Assembly: GCA_030068145.1 (NCBI GenBank)
Contig: JAPJBO010000659.1
Span: 62,001 to 126,000, forward strand
Reading direction: 5' to 3'
DNA from: Diplonema papillatum
Lineage: Eukaryota > Euglenozoa > Diplonemea > Diplonemida > Diplonemidae
DNA length: 64,000 nt
The notes beneath the pieces were generated by a model. That model did no database searches. It was not told the origin of the DNA and worked only from the letters and a program-made list of their open reading frames with translations. Positions 19,428 through 29,129 of the stretch are shown here, in pieces. Numbering within the stretch: the stretch's first letter is position 1; each line of letters opens with the position of its first letter. The position numbers and the translations under genes are program-made.

Positions 19428-20186
19428 CCGCATTGAGGGGGTCCCACCCTCATTGAGGGGGTCCCACTCCCGCATTGAGGGAGTGCCACTCCCGCATTGG
19501 GGGGGTCCCACTCCCGCATGGAGGGAGTGCCACTCCCGCATTGAGGGGGTCCCACTCCCGCATTGAGGGGGTCCCACTCCCGCATTGAGGGGGTCCCACT
19601 CCCGCATTGAGGGGGTCCCACTCCCGCATTGAGGGGGTCCCACTCCCGCATTGAGGGGGTCCCACTCCCGCATTGAGGGAGTGCCACTCCCGCATTGAGG
19701 GAGTGCCACTCCCGCATTGGGGGGTCCCACTCCCGCATTGAGGGGTCCCACTCCCGCATTGAGGGAGTGCCACTCATTGAGGGAGTGCCACTCCCGCATT
19801 GAGGGGGTCCCACTCCCGCATTGAGGGAGTGCCACTCCCGCATTGGGGGGTCCCACTCCCGCATTGAGGGGTCCCACTCCCGCATTGAGGGAGTGCCACT
19901 CATTGAGGGAGTGCCACTCCCGCATTGAGGGGGTCCCACTCCCGCATTGAGGGAGTGCCACTCCCGCATTGGGGGGTCCCACTCCCGCATTGAGGGAGTG
20001 CCACTCCCGCATTGAGGGAGTGCCACTCCCGCATTGAGGGGGTCCCACTCCCGCATTGAGGGAGTGCCACTCCCGCATTGAGGGGTCCCACTCCCGCATT
20101 GAGGGAGTGCCACTCCCGCATTGAGGGGGTCCCACTCCCGCATTGAGGGAGTGCCACTCCCGCATTGAGGGGGTCCCACTCCCGAG
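19428..20186. repeat. ~22-bp tandem repeat, about 34 copies
   Basis: The unit is CATTGAGGGGGTCCCACTCCCG, alternating with a variant GAGGGAGTGCCACTCCCG that makes each unit partly self-complementary (GGGAGTG/CACTCCC). Higher-order duplications are visible: 19750-19870 and 19866-19990 share the same variant order. Confidence 0.9.
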
Positions 20187-20292
20187 TAGAGACCCGGGCT
20201 AAGTAGCCTGCAACTAGTGTGATGGACCTTTCTTCGAAGGGGCTCACGCACACAATGATCGACTTATACATCCATACTTGCGATCTTTCACT

Positions 20293-20396
20293 CTTAGGGA
20301 ACGTGTCAGTTAGACTTTGGCGGACACTTGCCGGCATAGCGGAGAACCCCCCCCCCACCCCATGCCCGCCAAAGTCTAACTGACACGTCCCTTAAA
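20293..20396. repeat. Short inverted repeat (hairpin)
   Basis: ACGTGTCAGTTAGACTTTGG near 20300 is the exact reverse complement of CCAAAGTCTAACTGACACGT near 20368. The arms extend imperfectly to about 27 bp, with a loop of ~40 bases containing C- and G-runs. It is long enough for a stable hairpin and may be a small MITE. Confidence 0.8.
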
Positions 20397-20509
20397 GAAT
20401 TAGCAAAAAAAAAAAAAAAAACGCGTTAGGGGAAAGACCCTAAGGTTTCACGAAGGAGTGACACGTCACCCGACACGAGTAGTAGCCCGCTCTTCTGGCT
20501 TCTTCTTTT

Positions 20510-20645
20510 TTTTTTTTTGTACGAGCATCTGCTTCGTAGGAAATACTTGAGGAGGCTGCCAGTTGCAAAAGATCGAAGGAGGTAGTGCTGTAGCCCACAC
20601 GGAACACAGGTGAATCTGGGTTCAGTGGCGGGCGTAAAGCGTTCA
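20510..20645 (+). repeat. Dispersed repeat R3, copy 2
   Basis: Same block as 1295-1435 and 23290-23435, preceded here by a T-tract. Confidence 0.65.
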
Positions 20646-21130
20646 ACAAAAAGGGCCGACTCTGTAGTAGTTGCATCGTTTCTCCCCCTCTAGCGTCGAA
20701 GTAACAAACAAGACAGCCCCTCGAGTACTTTCCGTTTTTCTAAATCTTTTTCGTCCCCACGCCATCCCCCCCCGGGCCCCCCTTTTAATAAGGAAACTCA
20801 ACTCACTAAGGAACCAGTGGCTTATGTTTGGGTCTGGTTCTCGGACCAAATCCGAGCAAGGGATAAAAAAAAAAAAAAAAAAAAAAAAAACGCTACCCCA
20901 AACAACTTCCGCCGGTGGAGGAAACCTGCCTAAAGAAACCAACTGCCTTCGGGTGGGATAGTCTGACACTTGCTGTCGTCGGGGGAAAAAAAAAAATGAA
21001 ACCACAAAGTTGTCACAGTTGACCAGACTTCTTGAGTTTATGCTGCCACGATTGTGGGAGTTAGCAGAAAAACCTAACGTAACCTAAAGCAGGACAGAAA
21101 CCCCCCTATCGCAAGACGAAACACCCCACC
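20646..21130. other. A/T-tract-rich intergenic sequence
   Basis: Several homopolymer A runs (about 20865-20890 and 20985-20996) and no supported gene. Confidence 0.5.
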
Positions 21131-21240
21131 AGAGACTCGTAGGCCGCCTCCGCGACGGCGCAACAGACGCGTTCCATCTGCTGTGACGTAGCCACGGAGT
21201 GTACATAATGCGTTGCTCAGGGCAGTCGAAGGCCTGACAA
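21131..21240 (+). mobile_element. 5'-truncated copy of the LINE-A 3' end
   Basis: The bases match 7850-7955 (CTCGTAGGCCGCCTCCGCG, CCATCTGCTGTGACGTAG, GTCGAAGGCCTGACAAT), covering the last codons and 3' UTR of LINE-A. It is followed by CACACTAATGCAACAAA, as in LINE-A. Confidence 0.85.
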
Positions 21241-21257
21241 TCACACTAATGCAACAA

Positions 21258-21416
21258 ACGAAGCCCGCGAACGGTGGGTGGTGACCCCTCCGAACAGCCT
21301 CCCTGGCCCTGGCCCACGCCTGATGCCGCAACCCCTTAACCCGGGCGGCGGCGCTTTGGCATGAGCCAGGAACCTCAAGGGGAGCAGCGCGAGAGGCATC
21401 CACGCTTCAAAGGCCC
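21258..21416 (+). mobile_element. 5'-truncated R1 insertion with target-site duplication
   Basis: The bases match 436-600. CACACTAATGCAACAAA (21241-21257) precedes and CACACTGATGCAACAAA (about 21419-21435) follows, a one-mismatch 17-bp duplication. The copy lands directly after the truncated LINE-A copy. Confidence 0.85.
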
Positions 21417-21469
21417 ACACACACTGATGCAACAAATTTACAACAAGTGTCGGATGTGGGTACACCCGC

Positions 21470-21722
21470 AAATCCAGTGAGAGATCTGGTGTGACACCCG
21501 CAAATCCAGTGCGAGATCTGGTGTGACACCCGCAAATCCCGTGTGTGAAATCCGGTGTGACACCCGCAAATCCAGTGCGAGATCCGGTGTGACACCCGCA
21601 AATCCCGTGTGTGAAATCCGGTGTAACACCCGCAAATCCAGTGAGAGATCCGGTGTGACACCCGCAAATCCCGTGCGAAATCCGGTGTGACACCCGCAAA
21701 TCCCGTGTGAAATCCGGGAGAC
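21470..21722. repeat. ~30-bp tandem repeat, about 8 copies
   Basis: Units are GTGTGACACCCGCAAATCC plus a variable AGTGCGAGATCCG or CGTGTGTGAAATCCG tail. Non-coding. 21723-22080 shows no supported gene. Confidence 0.85.
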
Positions 21723-22082
21723 AGCCGCACAAACAGGTGATCCCACTGGATTCGCACTGGACTTCGCGGAGTGTGGCACACCCGCAAAATTGTTCCGCAC
21801 AGTTTAGCTCCCCCACCCGGCGCTGGAGCACACCGCGCAGGCTCGCCTGACGGCCACGCATGTCGTGCATGTTTCAAACCCTGGCAAAGAAAACTTGACA
21901 TGGGCACGTGGTCTTTCCTTTCGTCCAAGAATACCGTCCAAAATCTGGAGAAATCGGCCAAAAGGGCCAAAAATGACCAAAATCTGGAAAAATCGGAAAA
22001 AGTGGCCTAGTTCTGAAAAAAAAAAAATTTTTTTTTTCCTTCGGGATCGACGGTAACACAAAAAAAAAATAGTTTTCGGGGA

Positions 22083-22280
22083 CCAAAATTGGACCAAAAT
22101 TGGACCAAAATTGGACCAAAATTGGACCAAAATTGGACCAAAATTGGACCAAAATTGGACCAAAATTGGACCAAAATTGGACCAAAAAATTGGACCAAAA
22201 AATTGGACCAAAAAATTGGACCAAAAAATTGGACCAAAAAATTGGACCAAAAAATTGGACCAAAAAATTGGACCAAAAAT
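22083..22280. repeat. 11-bp then 13-bp minisatellite
   Basis: About ten ACCAAAATTGG units (11 bp) change abruptly to about eight ACCAAAAAATTGG units (13 bp, two extra A). The unit is a palindrome (CCAAAATTGG), and frames on both strands are open. Confidence 0.9.
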
Positions 22281-22425
22281 GGACCAGTATTAGGGGGGGG
22301 GGTACCCACCCACCCCGGCCACGGCCCCAGGGTGGGACATTGTCCGTCGGTATTCCAAAAACGTCATCCCTATGAAGATTTCCAACATTTCCCGCAGTTC
22401 AGGCATTTGAGTTTCAGTTGTCGAA

Positions 22426-22634
22426 CCGGGTAAAACCTGGGACATCCCCAAAAATGGGTCTGGGTCCCACGTTTTACCCGGTCCGGCCTTTTTTGTGTCT
22501 ACCAAATGCAATTTGTCAAGAACAAAAACGGGGGGGGGGTTTGCGTTCTTTGCAGAATATCGCGACCCTGGTGTAGCTGCAGGATGTGCTTGCTAGCTGG
22601 TCCTACTACCCAGGTGTCCCAGGTTTTACCCGGT
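22426..22634. repeat. Inverted repeat pair
   Basis: CCGGGTAAAACCTGGGAC (near 22427) and GTCCCAGGTTTTACCCGG (near 22617) are exact reverse complements ~190 bp apart, with a further GTTTTACCCGGTC copy at about 22473. The pair may mark a small transposon. No gene lies inside. Confidence 0.6.
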
Positions 22635-22752
22635 CGGTCATTAACCCGTTTCAGCTTTAATCCAGTTCATCATTATTCAATTACAGTCTGTGGTTAGCAG
22701 CGGTGCCCAAAACCACTTCTCCTCAGAAGAAGAAGAAAAGAAGAAAAGAAGA

Positions 22753-23003
22753 AGGCCGCTCCTGGTCCAGGAACGTGACAGTACTACAGCTTGCAAAGCT
22801 TGAGACAGTGCTACAACCACGTCCGCTCTGCCCTGTGGCTGACCGTCTCGACGAGCTTGTGTTCAGCGCGAGCGCCAAGCCCCAAGGTGCGCCACGCCTT
22901 GATGCTTTAGTTTGGGAACTCGGTAGCCACTTGACCCGTAGACCCAGTACCGCCGAACACGTGAACCTTGGCTCCCGTGTAGCAGGCTTTCCCTGGTACC
23001 GGT
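22753..23003 (+). repeat. Dispersed repeat R4, copy 1
   Basis: This ~250-bp block contains CCTGGTCCAGGAACGTGAC, GCAAGCGCCAAGCCCCAAGG-like sequence, CGCCACGCCTTGATGCTTTA and CAGGCTTTCCCTGGTACC. Copies occur at 23628-23872 and 30959-31217, and a truncated one at 59012-59082. No conserved frame. Confidence 0.75.
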
Positions 23004-23289
23004 AACAAAAAAAAAAAAAGATTATTCGCCGCGACACTCCGCCCCTTTGTACGAAGCCGCTCGAAGTATTCGGGCAGGCTTCCTTCCTTCCGTCGAGGCG
23101 ATGGTTTCCTTTGCGGCAGAAAGTGGCGCAATTCCACCCCTCGCTTTGTACTCCTCGCACCCCTAAATTAATCGAAAGAAGACGAAAAGGAGACTTTAAA
23201 CCCCCGGAGTTTCAAGCGAACTTTCACTCTAAAGAATGGACGAGTCGTCGGAAGCCAGTGCTCCCGCTAATAAATTAACCGATTTTTTA

Positions 23290-23435
23290 AAGTTTGTTTC
23301 TTGTATAAGCACCTGCTTTGTAGGAAATACTTGAGGAGGCTGCCAGCTGCAAACGATCAAAGGAGGTAAAAATGTGCTGTCACCCACACGAAACACAGGT
23401 GAATCTGGTTTCAGTGGCGGACGTAAGCGTTCAAC
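23290..23435 (+). repeat. Dispersed repeat R3, copy 3
   Basis: Same block as 1295-1435. It is preceded at 23185-23230 by a copy of motif R6. Confidence 0.65.
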
Positions 23436-23627
23436 AAAAACGACCCACGTTGTAGTTGTATTGTTTCTCCCCCTCTAGCCTCCTTCGAAGTAAGCACAAG
23501 GCAGCCCTCGAGTATTTTGTGTCTAACAAATGCAATTTTGTCAAGAACAAAAACCGATCGTGGCAGCGTACTAACCTCACTCCCATGAACACAACAGAGT
23601 TGAAGGAAGTGTGCATGAAAAAAGAAA

Positions 23628-23872
23628 AAGGCCGCTCCTGGTCCAGGAACGGCTACCACAGCTTGCAAAGCTTGAGTCGGAGGCAGCACAGTGCCACAAC
23701 TCCGTCCGCTCTGCCCTGCGGCTGCCCGTCTCGATGAGCTTGTGTTCAGCGCAAGCACCAAGCCCCAAGGTGCGCCACGCCTTGATGCTTTAGTTTGGGA
23801 AATCGGTAGCCACTTGACCCGCGAACACGCGAAGCTTGGCTCCCGTGGCAGGCTTTCCCTGGTACCAAAGGA
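23628..23872 (+). repeat. Dispersed repeat R4, copy 2
   Basis: Close match to 22753-23003, with a shorter segment near the 3' end. Confidence 0.75.
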
Positions 23873-23929
23873 AGTGCGCACAAACAAAGGAAGCCAGATC
23901 CGTTTATTTAAAAAACACCTGGCAAAATC

Positions 23930-24470
23930 CTTCTGCTTAGCGCTTGACGGGCAATGTTTTGTGCCCTCATCAGACATTGCACCTCAGGCTGCGGCAACGT
24001 GCTGCTTCCTTCTGCTTAGGGGGCAGGCATTGCAACTCAGGCTGCAATGCTGCTTCCTTCTGCTTAGCGCTTGACGGGCAATGTTTTGTGCCCTCACCAG
24101 GCATTGCACCCCAGGCTGCAATGCTGCTTCCTTCTGCTTAGCGCTTGACGGGCAATGTTTTGTGCCTCATCAGGCATTGCACCTCAGGCTGCGGCAACGT
24201 GCTGCTTCCTTCTGCTTAGCGGGCAGGCATTGCACCTCAGGCTGCAATGCTGCTTCCTTCTGCTTAGCGCTTGACAGGCAATGTTTTGTGCCGTCACCAG
24301 GCCTTGCACCCCAGGCTGCAATGCTGCTTCCTTCTGCTTAGCGCTTGACGGGCAATGTTTTGTGCCCTCACCAGGCATTGCACCCCAGGCTGTATTGCTG
24401 CTTCCTTCTGCTTAGTGCTAGACGGGCAATGTTTTGTGCCCTCATCAGGCATTGCACCTCTGAAGCTGTT
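23930..24470. repeat. ~74-bp tandem repeat with variants, about 8 units
   Basis: Units share CTTCCTTCTGCTTAGCGC, TTGACGGGCAATGTTTTGTG and CAGGCATTGCACC. A shorter variant unit (GCGGGCAGGCATTG) alternates with the full one. Confidence 0.85.
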
Positions 24471-24501
24471 GGTTGAATTTGTGGTCAGTGGACATTTGAC
24501 T

Positions 24502-26107
24502 ATTAGGGTAGGCGGGTTTTTTTTTTTTTTTGCCCATGTCCGCGCGCGCGTAATTTTTGGAAACCCCCGGAAAAAAAAACTTTTGCAAAAAAAAAACTTT
24601 TGGGATCTGTGCATTGGAACCGGTCGTGAGAGCGACTGCAGGCGTAGTCACGAGCGTGTCCGGCTCGGGAAAAGTCGAAAACCTGTTCATCACACCGATA
24701 CTTCACGGCGATGCAAATCGCGTAGACGTTGTTTACCTCAGTGTGTATTGACTTTGAAGCCGACTATGCCCGGTGCTGGGTTGGTGCGCTGGGCAAGCAA
24801 TATCGTGATACTTTGACGTTGGTGCCAATCTAAACAGCAAGATTTGCGTAGCTTTAGCCAGCTCCTGCTGGACGCACTCGAAGCACGCGGGATACAAGCA
24901 CAGCTTCAGCCTCGAAACCGTGCGCGGTTTTACCGGCAAGGCATGTCGGGGTTTTTTTTTGCCGCTGTGGTGCGATTATCACACAGAACCAGTCCGCGGG
25001 CAGTGCACGCGTCTATGCCTTCCGACGCCTGGAGCAGCTACTAGCAGGGACGTATCTGAGACTCGACTGAGGAGGCATTAAAAGGACGCAGGGCAAGCGA
25101 TGCGTTCGCGGTGCTTGCGACATAGTGCTTTGCACTTGACCGGCGGCAATGCTTGTGCCGTGTGAAGCGGTAGGTCATACGGTGTGAAGCGGTAGGTAGA
25201 GCCGGTTCATACGGTGTGAAGCGGTAGGTAGAGCCGGTACATACGGTGTGAAGCGGTAGGTAGAGCCGGTACATACGGTGTGAAGCGGTAGGTAGAGCCG
25301 GTACATACGGTGTGAAGCGGTAGGTAGAGCCGGTACATACGGTGTGAAGCGGTAGGTAGAGCCGGTACATACGGTGTGAAGCGGTAGGTAGAGCCGGTAC
25401 ATACGGTGTGAAGCGGTGTGTAGCCGGCATACGGTGTGAAGCGGTGTGTAGCCGGTACATACGGTGTGAAGCGGTGTGTAGCCGGCATACGGTGTGAAGC
25501 GGTGTGTAGCCGGTACATACGGTATGAAGCGGTGTGTAGCCGGTACATACGGTGTGAAGCGGTGTGTAGCCGGTACATACGGTATGAAGCGGTGTGTAGC
25601 CGGTACATACGGTATGAAGCGGTGTGTAGCCGGCATACGGTGTGAAGCGGTGTGTAGCCGGTACATACGGTATGAAGCGGTGTGTAGCCGGTACATACGG
25701 TGTGAAGCGGTGTGTAGCCGGTACATACGGTATGAAGCGGTGTGTAGCCGGTACATACGGTATGAAGCGGTGTGTAGCCGGTACATACGGTGTGAAGCGG
25801 TGTGTAGCCGGTACATACGGTGTGAAGCGGTGTGTAGCCGGTACATACGGTGTGAAGCGGTGTGTAGCCGGTACATACGGTGTGAAGCGGTGTGTAGCCG
25901 GTACATACGGTATGAAGCGGTGTGTAGCCGGTACATACGGTATGAAGCGGTGTGTAGCCGGTACATACGGTGTGACATCCAGTAGCAGAAAGTCTTGTGG
26001 CAAAAGTTTTTTTTTTTCTGAAAAGTTTTTTTTTTTTGCGCGCGCGCGCGTAAATTTCTGTGGGCCGACGGACATGGGCCAAAAAAAAAAAAACCGCCTA
26101 CCCTTAT
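24502..26107. mobile_element. Foldback-type element with ~105-bp inverted ends and tandem-repeat core
   Basis: The left end (ATTAGGGTAGGCGG, T-tract, GCCCATGTCCGCGCGCG, GGAAAAAAAAACTTTTGCAA, to about 24606) is inverted at the right end (about 25990-26107: GGCAAAAG, GCGCGCGCGCG, GACATGGGCC, A-tract, CCGCCTACCCTTAT). The interior holds a non-coding stretch and the 25156-25975 array. No transposase is present, so it would be non-autonomous. No certain target duplication was identified. Confidence 0.65.
25156..25975. repeat. 32-bp and 30-bp tandem repeat array
   Basis: The first part uses a 32-bp unit (GAAGCGGTAGGTAGAGCCGG plus TACATACGGTGT). From about 25410 a 30-bp unit takes over (GGTGTGTAGCCGGTACATAC plus GGTGTGAAGC), with GGTATGAAGC variants. 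The 30-bp half stays in frame on both strands, but I see no gene context. Confidence 0.9.
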
Positions 26108-26109
26108 TC

Positions 26110-26763
26110 GACCCCCCCACCCAAGAAACATTTTTCCCCCCTTTGATAGGACGTTTTATTTCATTTCCGCCACGGCGGTTTGCAGATTTTTGGAACTTGG
26201 CTCAAATCTGCATGTTTCTCCACGCAGAGTCCGTTGAGAACAGAAAGTAAAACCCCCCTCTCACCAACAGTCCACAGCACCCAAAACCCCTGCAGGGCAT
26301 TCCCATCCTGTGCGGGATAAACTACTAACTAGGCTCCAGCGTTGTTGCTGCAAATGAGTCTTGTCGCTCGTTTCTTCGGCTGTCAACTGAACTGGTGACC
26401 ACAGTGGAGTCCAGCCTCGGAAGAGCTGAAGTGACAGCTCGAGTTAAAAAGCGAGCGTCACACCCCGCTTTTTGTGTGTGCATTTCCACGCGTATTGGTT
26501 GTGCCAAATCCGCTTGTTGACACGCATCAGGACCTCCCACGCCATGCTTGTGGGTGTGTACACACAATTCACCATCCACTAGCACTTAGTGTGGTATCGT
26601 GCCCAGCACCTACGTATACCATCCACCTCCGGGGTATCAAAGATGGCGGTGTCGCTCGGTGAGCCAAAAGAACGAAATAACGCTAGAAAATCAACCCGCC
26701 GCTCGAAGTCTTCGGCGGCTGTTCAGCTAAAAGCTACGCTCAGTAGCTGAGAAAGAAGGGTAT
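26110..26763. other. Unassigned sequence
   Basis: No supported gene or repeat was recognised. Confidence 0.4.
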
Positions 26764-26885
26764 CCACAACACTGCAACACGAGGATGCAGCCGTGCTTAG
26801 GTGTGCACTCAGCCATCACAGGCCATTGGCTGCTACGCAGCACTTCGTTCCGCGTCGCGTCAAGTACATGATGCTGGCGGTTGCG
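26764..26885 (-). repeat. Dispersed repeat R2, copy 2 (inverted)
   Basis: Reverse complement of parts of 50100-50280, including CATCATGTACTTGATGCGACG and GCAGCCAATGGCCTGATGGC-like words. Confidence 0.65.
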
Positions 26886-27600
26886 GATCGGCGACCGCAA
26901 CTCAATTAAGGTGCGGTCAACGGTGTCGCCTCGTGAAGGCCCCCCGTGACACCTTGAAAGAGTTCAAACAAAAAAAAAAACGAGGGGCACCAACCGGAGA
27001 CCCTAAACTCCCGAAGTCTCAAGCGAACTTTGACTCTGAAATACTCGAGGTAAGCAATACTTAACACTTTCGCTCGTTGCAGATTAGACCTCTAGTGTAT
27101 GTAATGCGGTCCGTAGCACATTAGGCCTCTTCTAGTGCAAGCAATACCTAACACTTTCTGCTCTGCAGCAGATCAGGGCCAGTGTATGCAATGCCTAATA
27201 CTGTGTGCTCCGCAGCACATTAGACCTCTAGTGTAAGCAATACCAAACACTTTGAGTTCCGCAGAAGATCAGGCCGTGTGAGCGATATCCTAATACTTTG
27301 AGTTCCAATCAAAAGAAGCTGAGCGAATATCGCTCACGAAGCCCACAAGAAAAAAAACAGCCAACCCAATCAACTTCCGCCGGTGGATTGCGCTGCCTGA
27401 AGCAGTGTTGCCTGCAGACGTCTGCATCAGCGGCTGCTTATGTGTATGCATCTGCTTATGCGTCTCTGCTCGCCATCTCCACCAAGACAAGAGGGAAAAG
27501 AGGATGCGGGCACAGAGGGACGAAGGCAAGCAATAGAAACCTTCTAATCCACAAATAACGCTAGAAAGGCCGACCGACGCCGATTTTGTCGGTCAAGCAC
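26886..27600. other. Unassigned sequence with short degenerate repeats
   Basis: Degenerate copies of GCAATACCTAACACTTT and CCTCTAGTGTA occur from about 27050 to 27310, and motif R6 at 26996-27045. No supported gene. Confidence 0.4.
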
Positions 27601-27607
27601 ACGTCCA

Positions 27608-27690
27608 TGCAGGGCTTCCGCTCCGTTTTCAGTCGCAGAGAAAATACGTGTGGTCCACATGTGGACGCTGAAGGTTCGAGGGGGGAAATC
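27608..27690 (+). repeat. Dispersed repeat R7, copy 1
   Basis: GCAGGGCTTCCGCTCCGTTT, AGAGAAAATACGTGTGGTCC and GAAGGTTCGAGGGGG recur inverted at 32385-32475 and directly at 58797-58880. Confidence 0.65.
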
Positions 27691-27738
27691 TAATCAGCCG
27701 GCAAGCCGGCTGATCGCGCGCACACTGGTCGGAACGCA

Positions 27739-27886
27739 AATGGGTGGTGACCCCTCTGAACAGCCTCCCTGGCCCTGGCCCACGCCTGATGCCGCAACCC
27801 CTTAACCCGGGCGGCGGCGCTTTGGCATGAGCCAGGAACCTCAACGGGAGCAGCGCGAGAGGCATCATCCACGCTACAAAGGCCCA
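27739..27886 (+). mobile_element. 5'-truncated R1 insertion with target-site duplication
   Basis: The bases match 458-600. The copy is flanked by CACACTGGTCGGAACGCAAA (27719-27738) and CACACTGGTCGGAACACAAA (27887-27906), a 20-bp duplication with one mismatch. Confidence 0.85.
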
Positions 27887-27945
27887 CACACTGGTCGGAA
27901 CACAAAAAAAAAGACAGGCCGTTTTGTTCGCGCGCGTCGGTTGAT

Positions 27946-28320
27946 CGTTTCCCCACTTGTTTTCACCCCTGTCTCGTCTGCAGGTTAGGAAATTTGATCA
28001 CTTAACATGCTGCGGCACAGGTCGCGCTTAGCCTTCACAGCTCATTCGCATTTGTCGCACGCTTTGAAACCTGGGCAAATACAGTATGATAATTTTGTGC
28101 GATAATGCGATAGTTATTATCGCATGCGAATCGTTTCCCCACTTGTTTTCACCCCTGTCTCGTCTGCAGGTTAGGAAATTTGATCACTTAACGTGCTGCG
28201 GCATAGGTCGCGCTTAGCCTTCACAGCTCATTCGCATTCGTCGCACGTTTTGAAACCTGGGCAAATACAGTATGATAATTTTGTGCGATAATGCGATAGT
28301 TATTATCGCATGCGAATCGT
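27946..28320. repeat. ~187-bp tandem duplication
   Basis: Two almost identical copies (27946-28132 and 28133-28320) each end in an inverted repeat, GCGATAATGCGATAG then TTATTATCGCATGCG. Differences are single bases (ACATGC/ACGTGC, CACAGG/CATAGG). 28321-28745 shows nothing recognisable. Confidence 0.85.
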
Positions 28321-28747
28321 TTGACCACTAGGTCAGTTTGCCTCGATAATCTCAAAGGGCGGTGTTAACATTCCACGGAAAGGATCGTTCGCGATTCGAG
28401 AAGAGAAATGCCGATTAGAATGAGTATGAATGACAAACCACATGCTCGAAAGACATGGAGGGGAATGCAAAATGAATCGGCCACGTGCCAATGAAAATGC
28501 AAAAAGTCAAGACCGTTCCTATCCCATGAACTCGTTCCAGATCCGAGTTAGCGTACTCGTATGCGCTCGATCGAATGGTCAAGGTAATCGGGAAGACAAT
28601 CTGGCATGACCTCGCAAAAGGATGCCGATAAAGCACGATGCGTTAAACTTGAAGTTCTCAAGTTTGGTGGGAAAGTCACAGGAGCAAGATGCTTTTCTAT
28701 TCTCGCCACCCGTAGTACGATCGAGAACCGGGGGAAAAGCTCTTGCC

Positions 28748-28840
28748 GCTGGGGTGTGATCCGGTGGCCCTACTTGGGTGCACAAGGGGTGTACTCGAAA
28801 AGTACTTGGGAAGTTCACGGGAGTTCTAAATGCAAAAAGT
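28748..28840 (+). repeat. Dispersed repeat R8, copy 1
   Basis: GTGCACAAGGGGTGTACTCG, GGGAAGTTCACGGGAGT and CTAAATGCAAAAAG recur at 60839-60927. Confidence 0.7.
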
Positions 28841-29129
28841 CGCCAGAAGTCGCCTTTTTTACCCTATTTGGTGGTGACGTGGGAAGTACTTGAGAAGCTC
28901 TCAGCAAGTTCATGGGAAGTTAAGTTTTCTACTGTGGATCACACCGTGATACTCAAAATTAGAGAGTTGGCAGCGTACACGAAACTTACCTAAACAGGCG
29001 AGCTCCGCACGGAAAGCGGAACAGATGAAGAGACGGTTGGCTGTGTATCGTGCTATACCTATCAAGTAGGATTTAACACACGTGTGCGCACAAGCAAATT
29101 GAGTGACGCAAATAAAAAAAAGAGAAAAG

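Noticed and set aside
19428-20186. CRISPR-like array of short repeats
   Set aside because: Units are contiguous, without unique spacers, and the genome is eukaryotic.
22007-22309. Minus-strand repeat protein with GPIFWSNFLVQF-type repeats
   Set aside because: It is a translation of the 11/13-bp ACCAAAATTGG array, with no flanking gene structure.
25156-25975. CRISPR-like array with 30-32 bp units
   Set aside because: It is a head-to-tail tandem repeat with no spacers.
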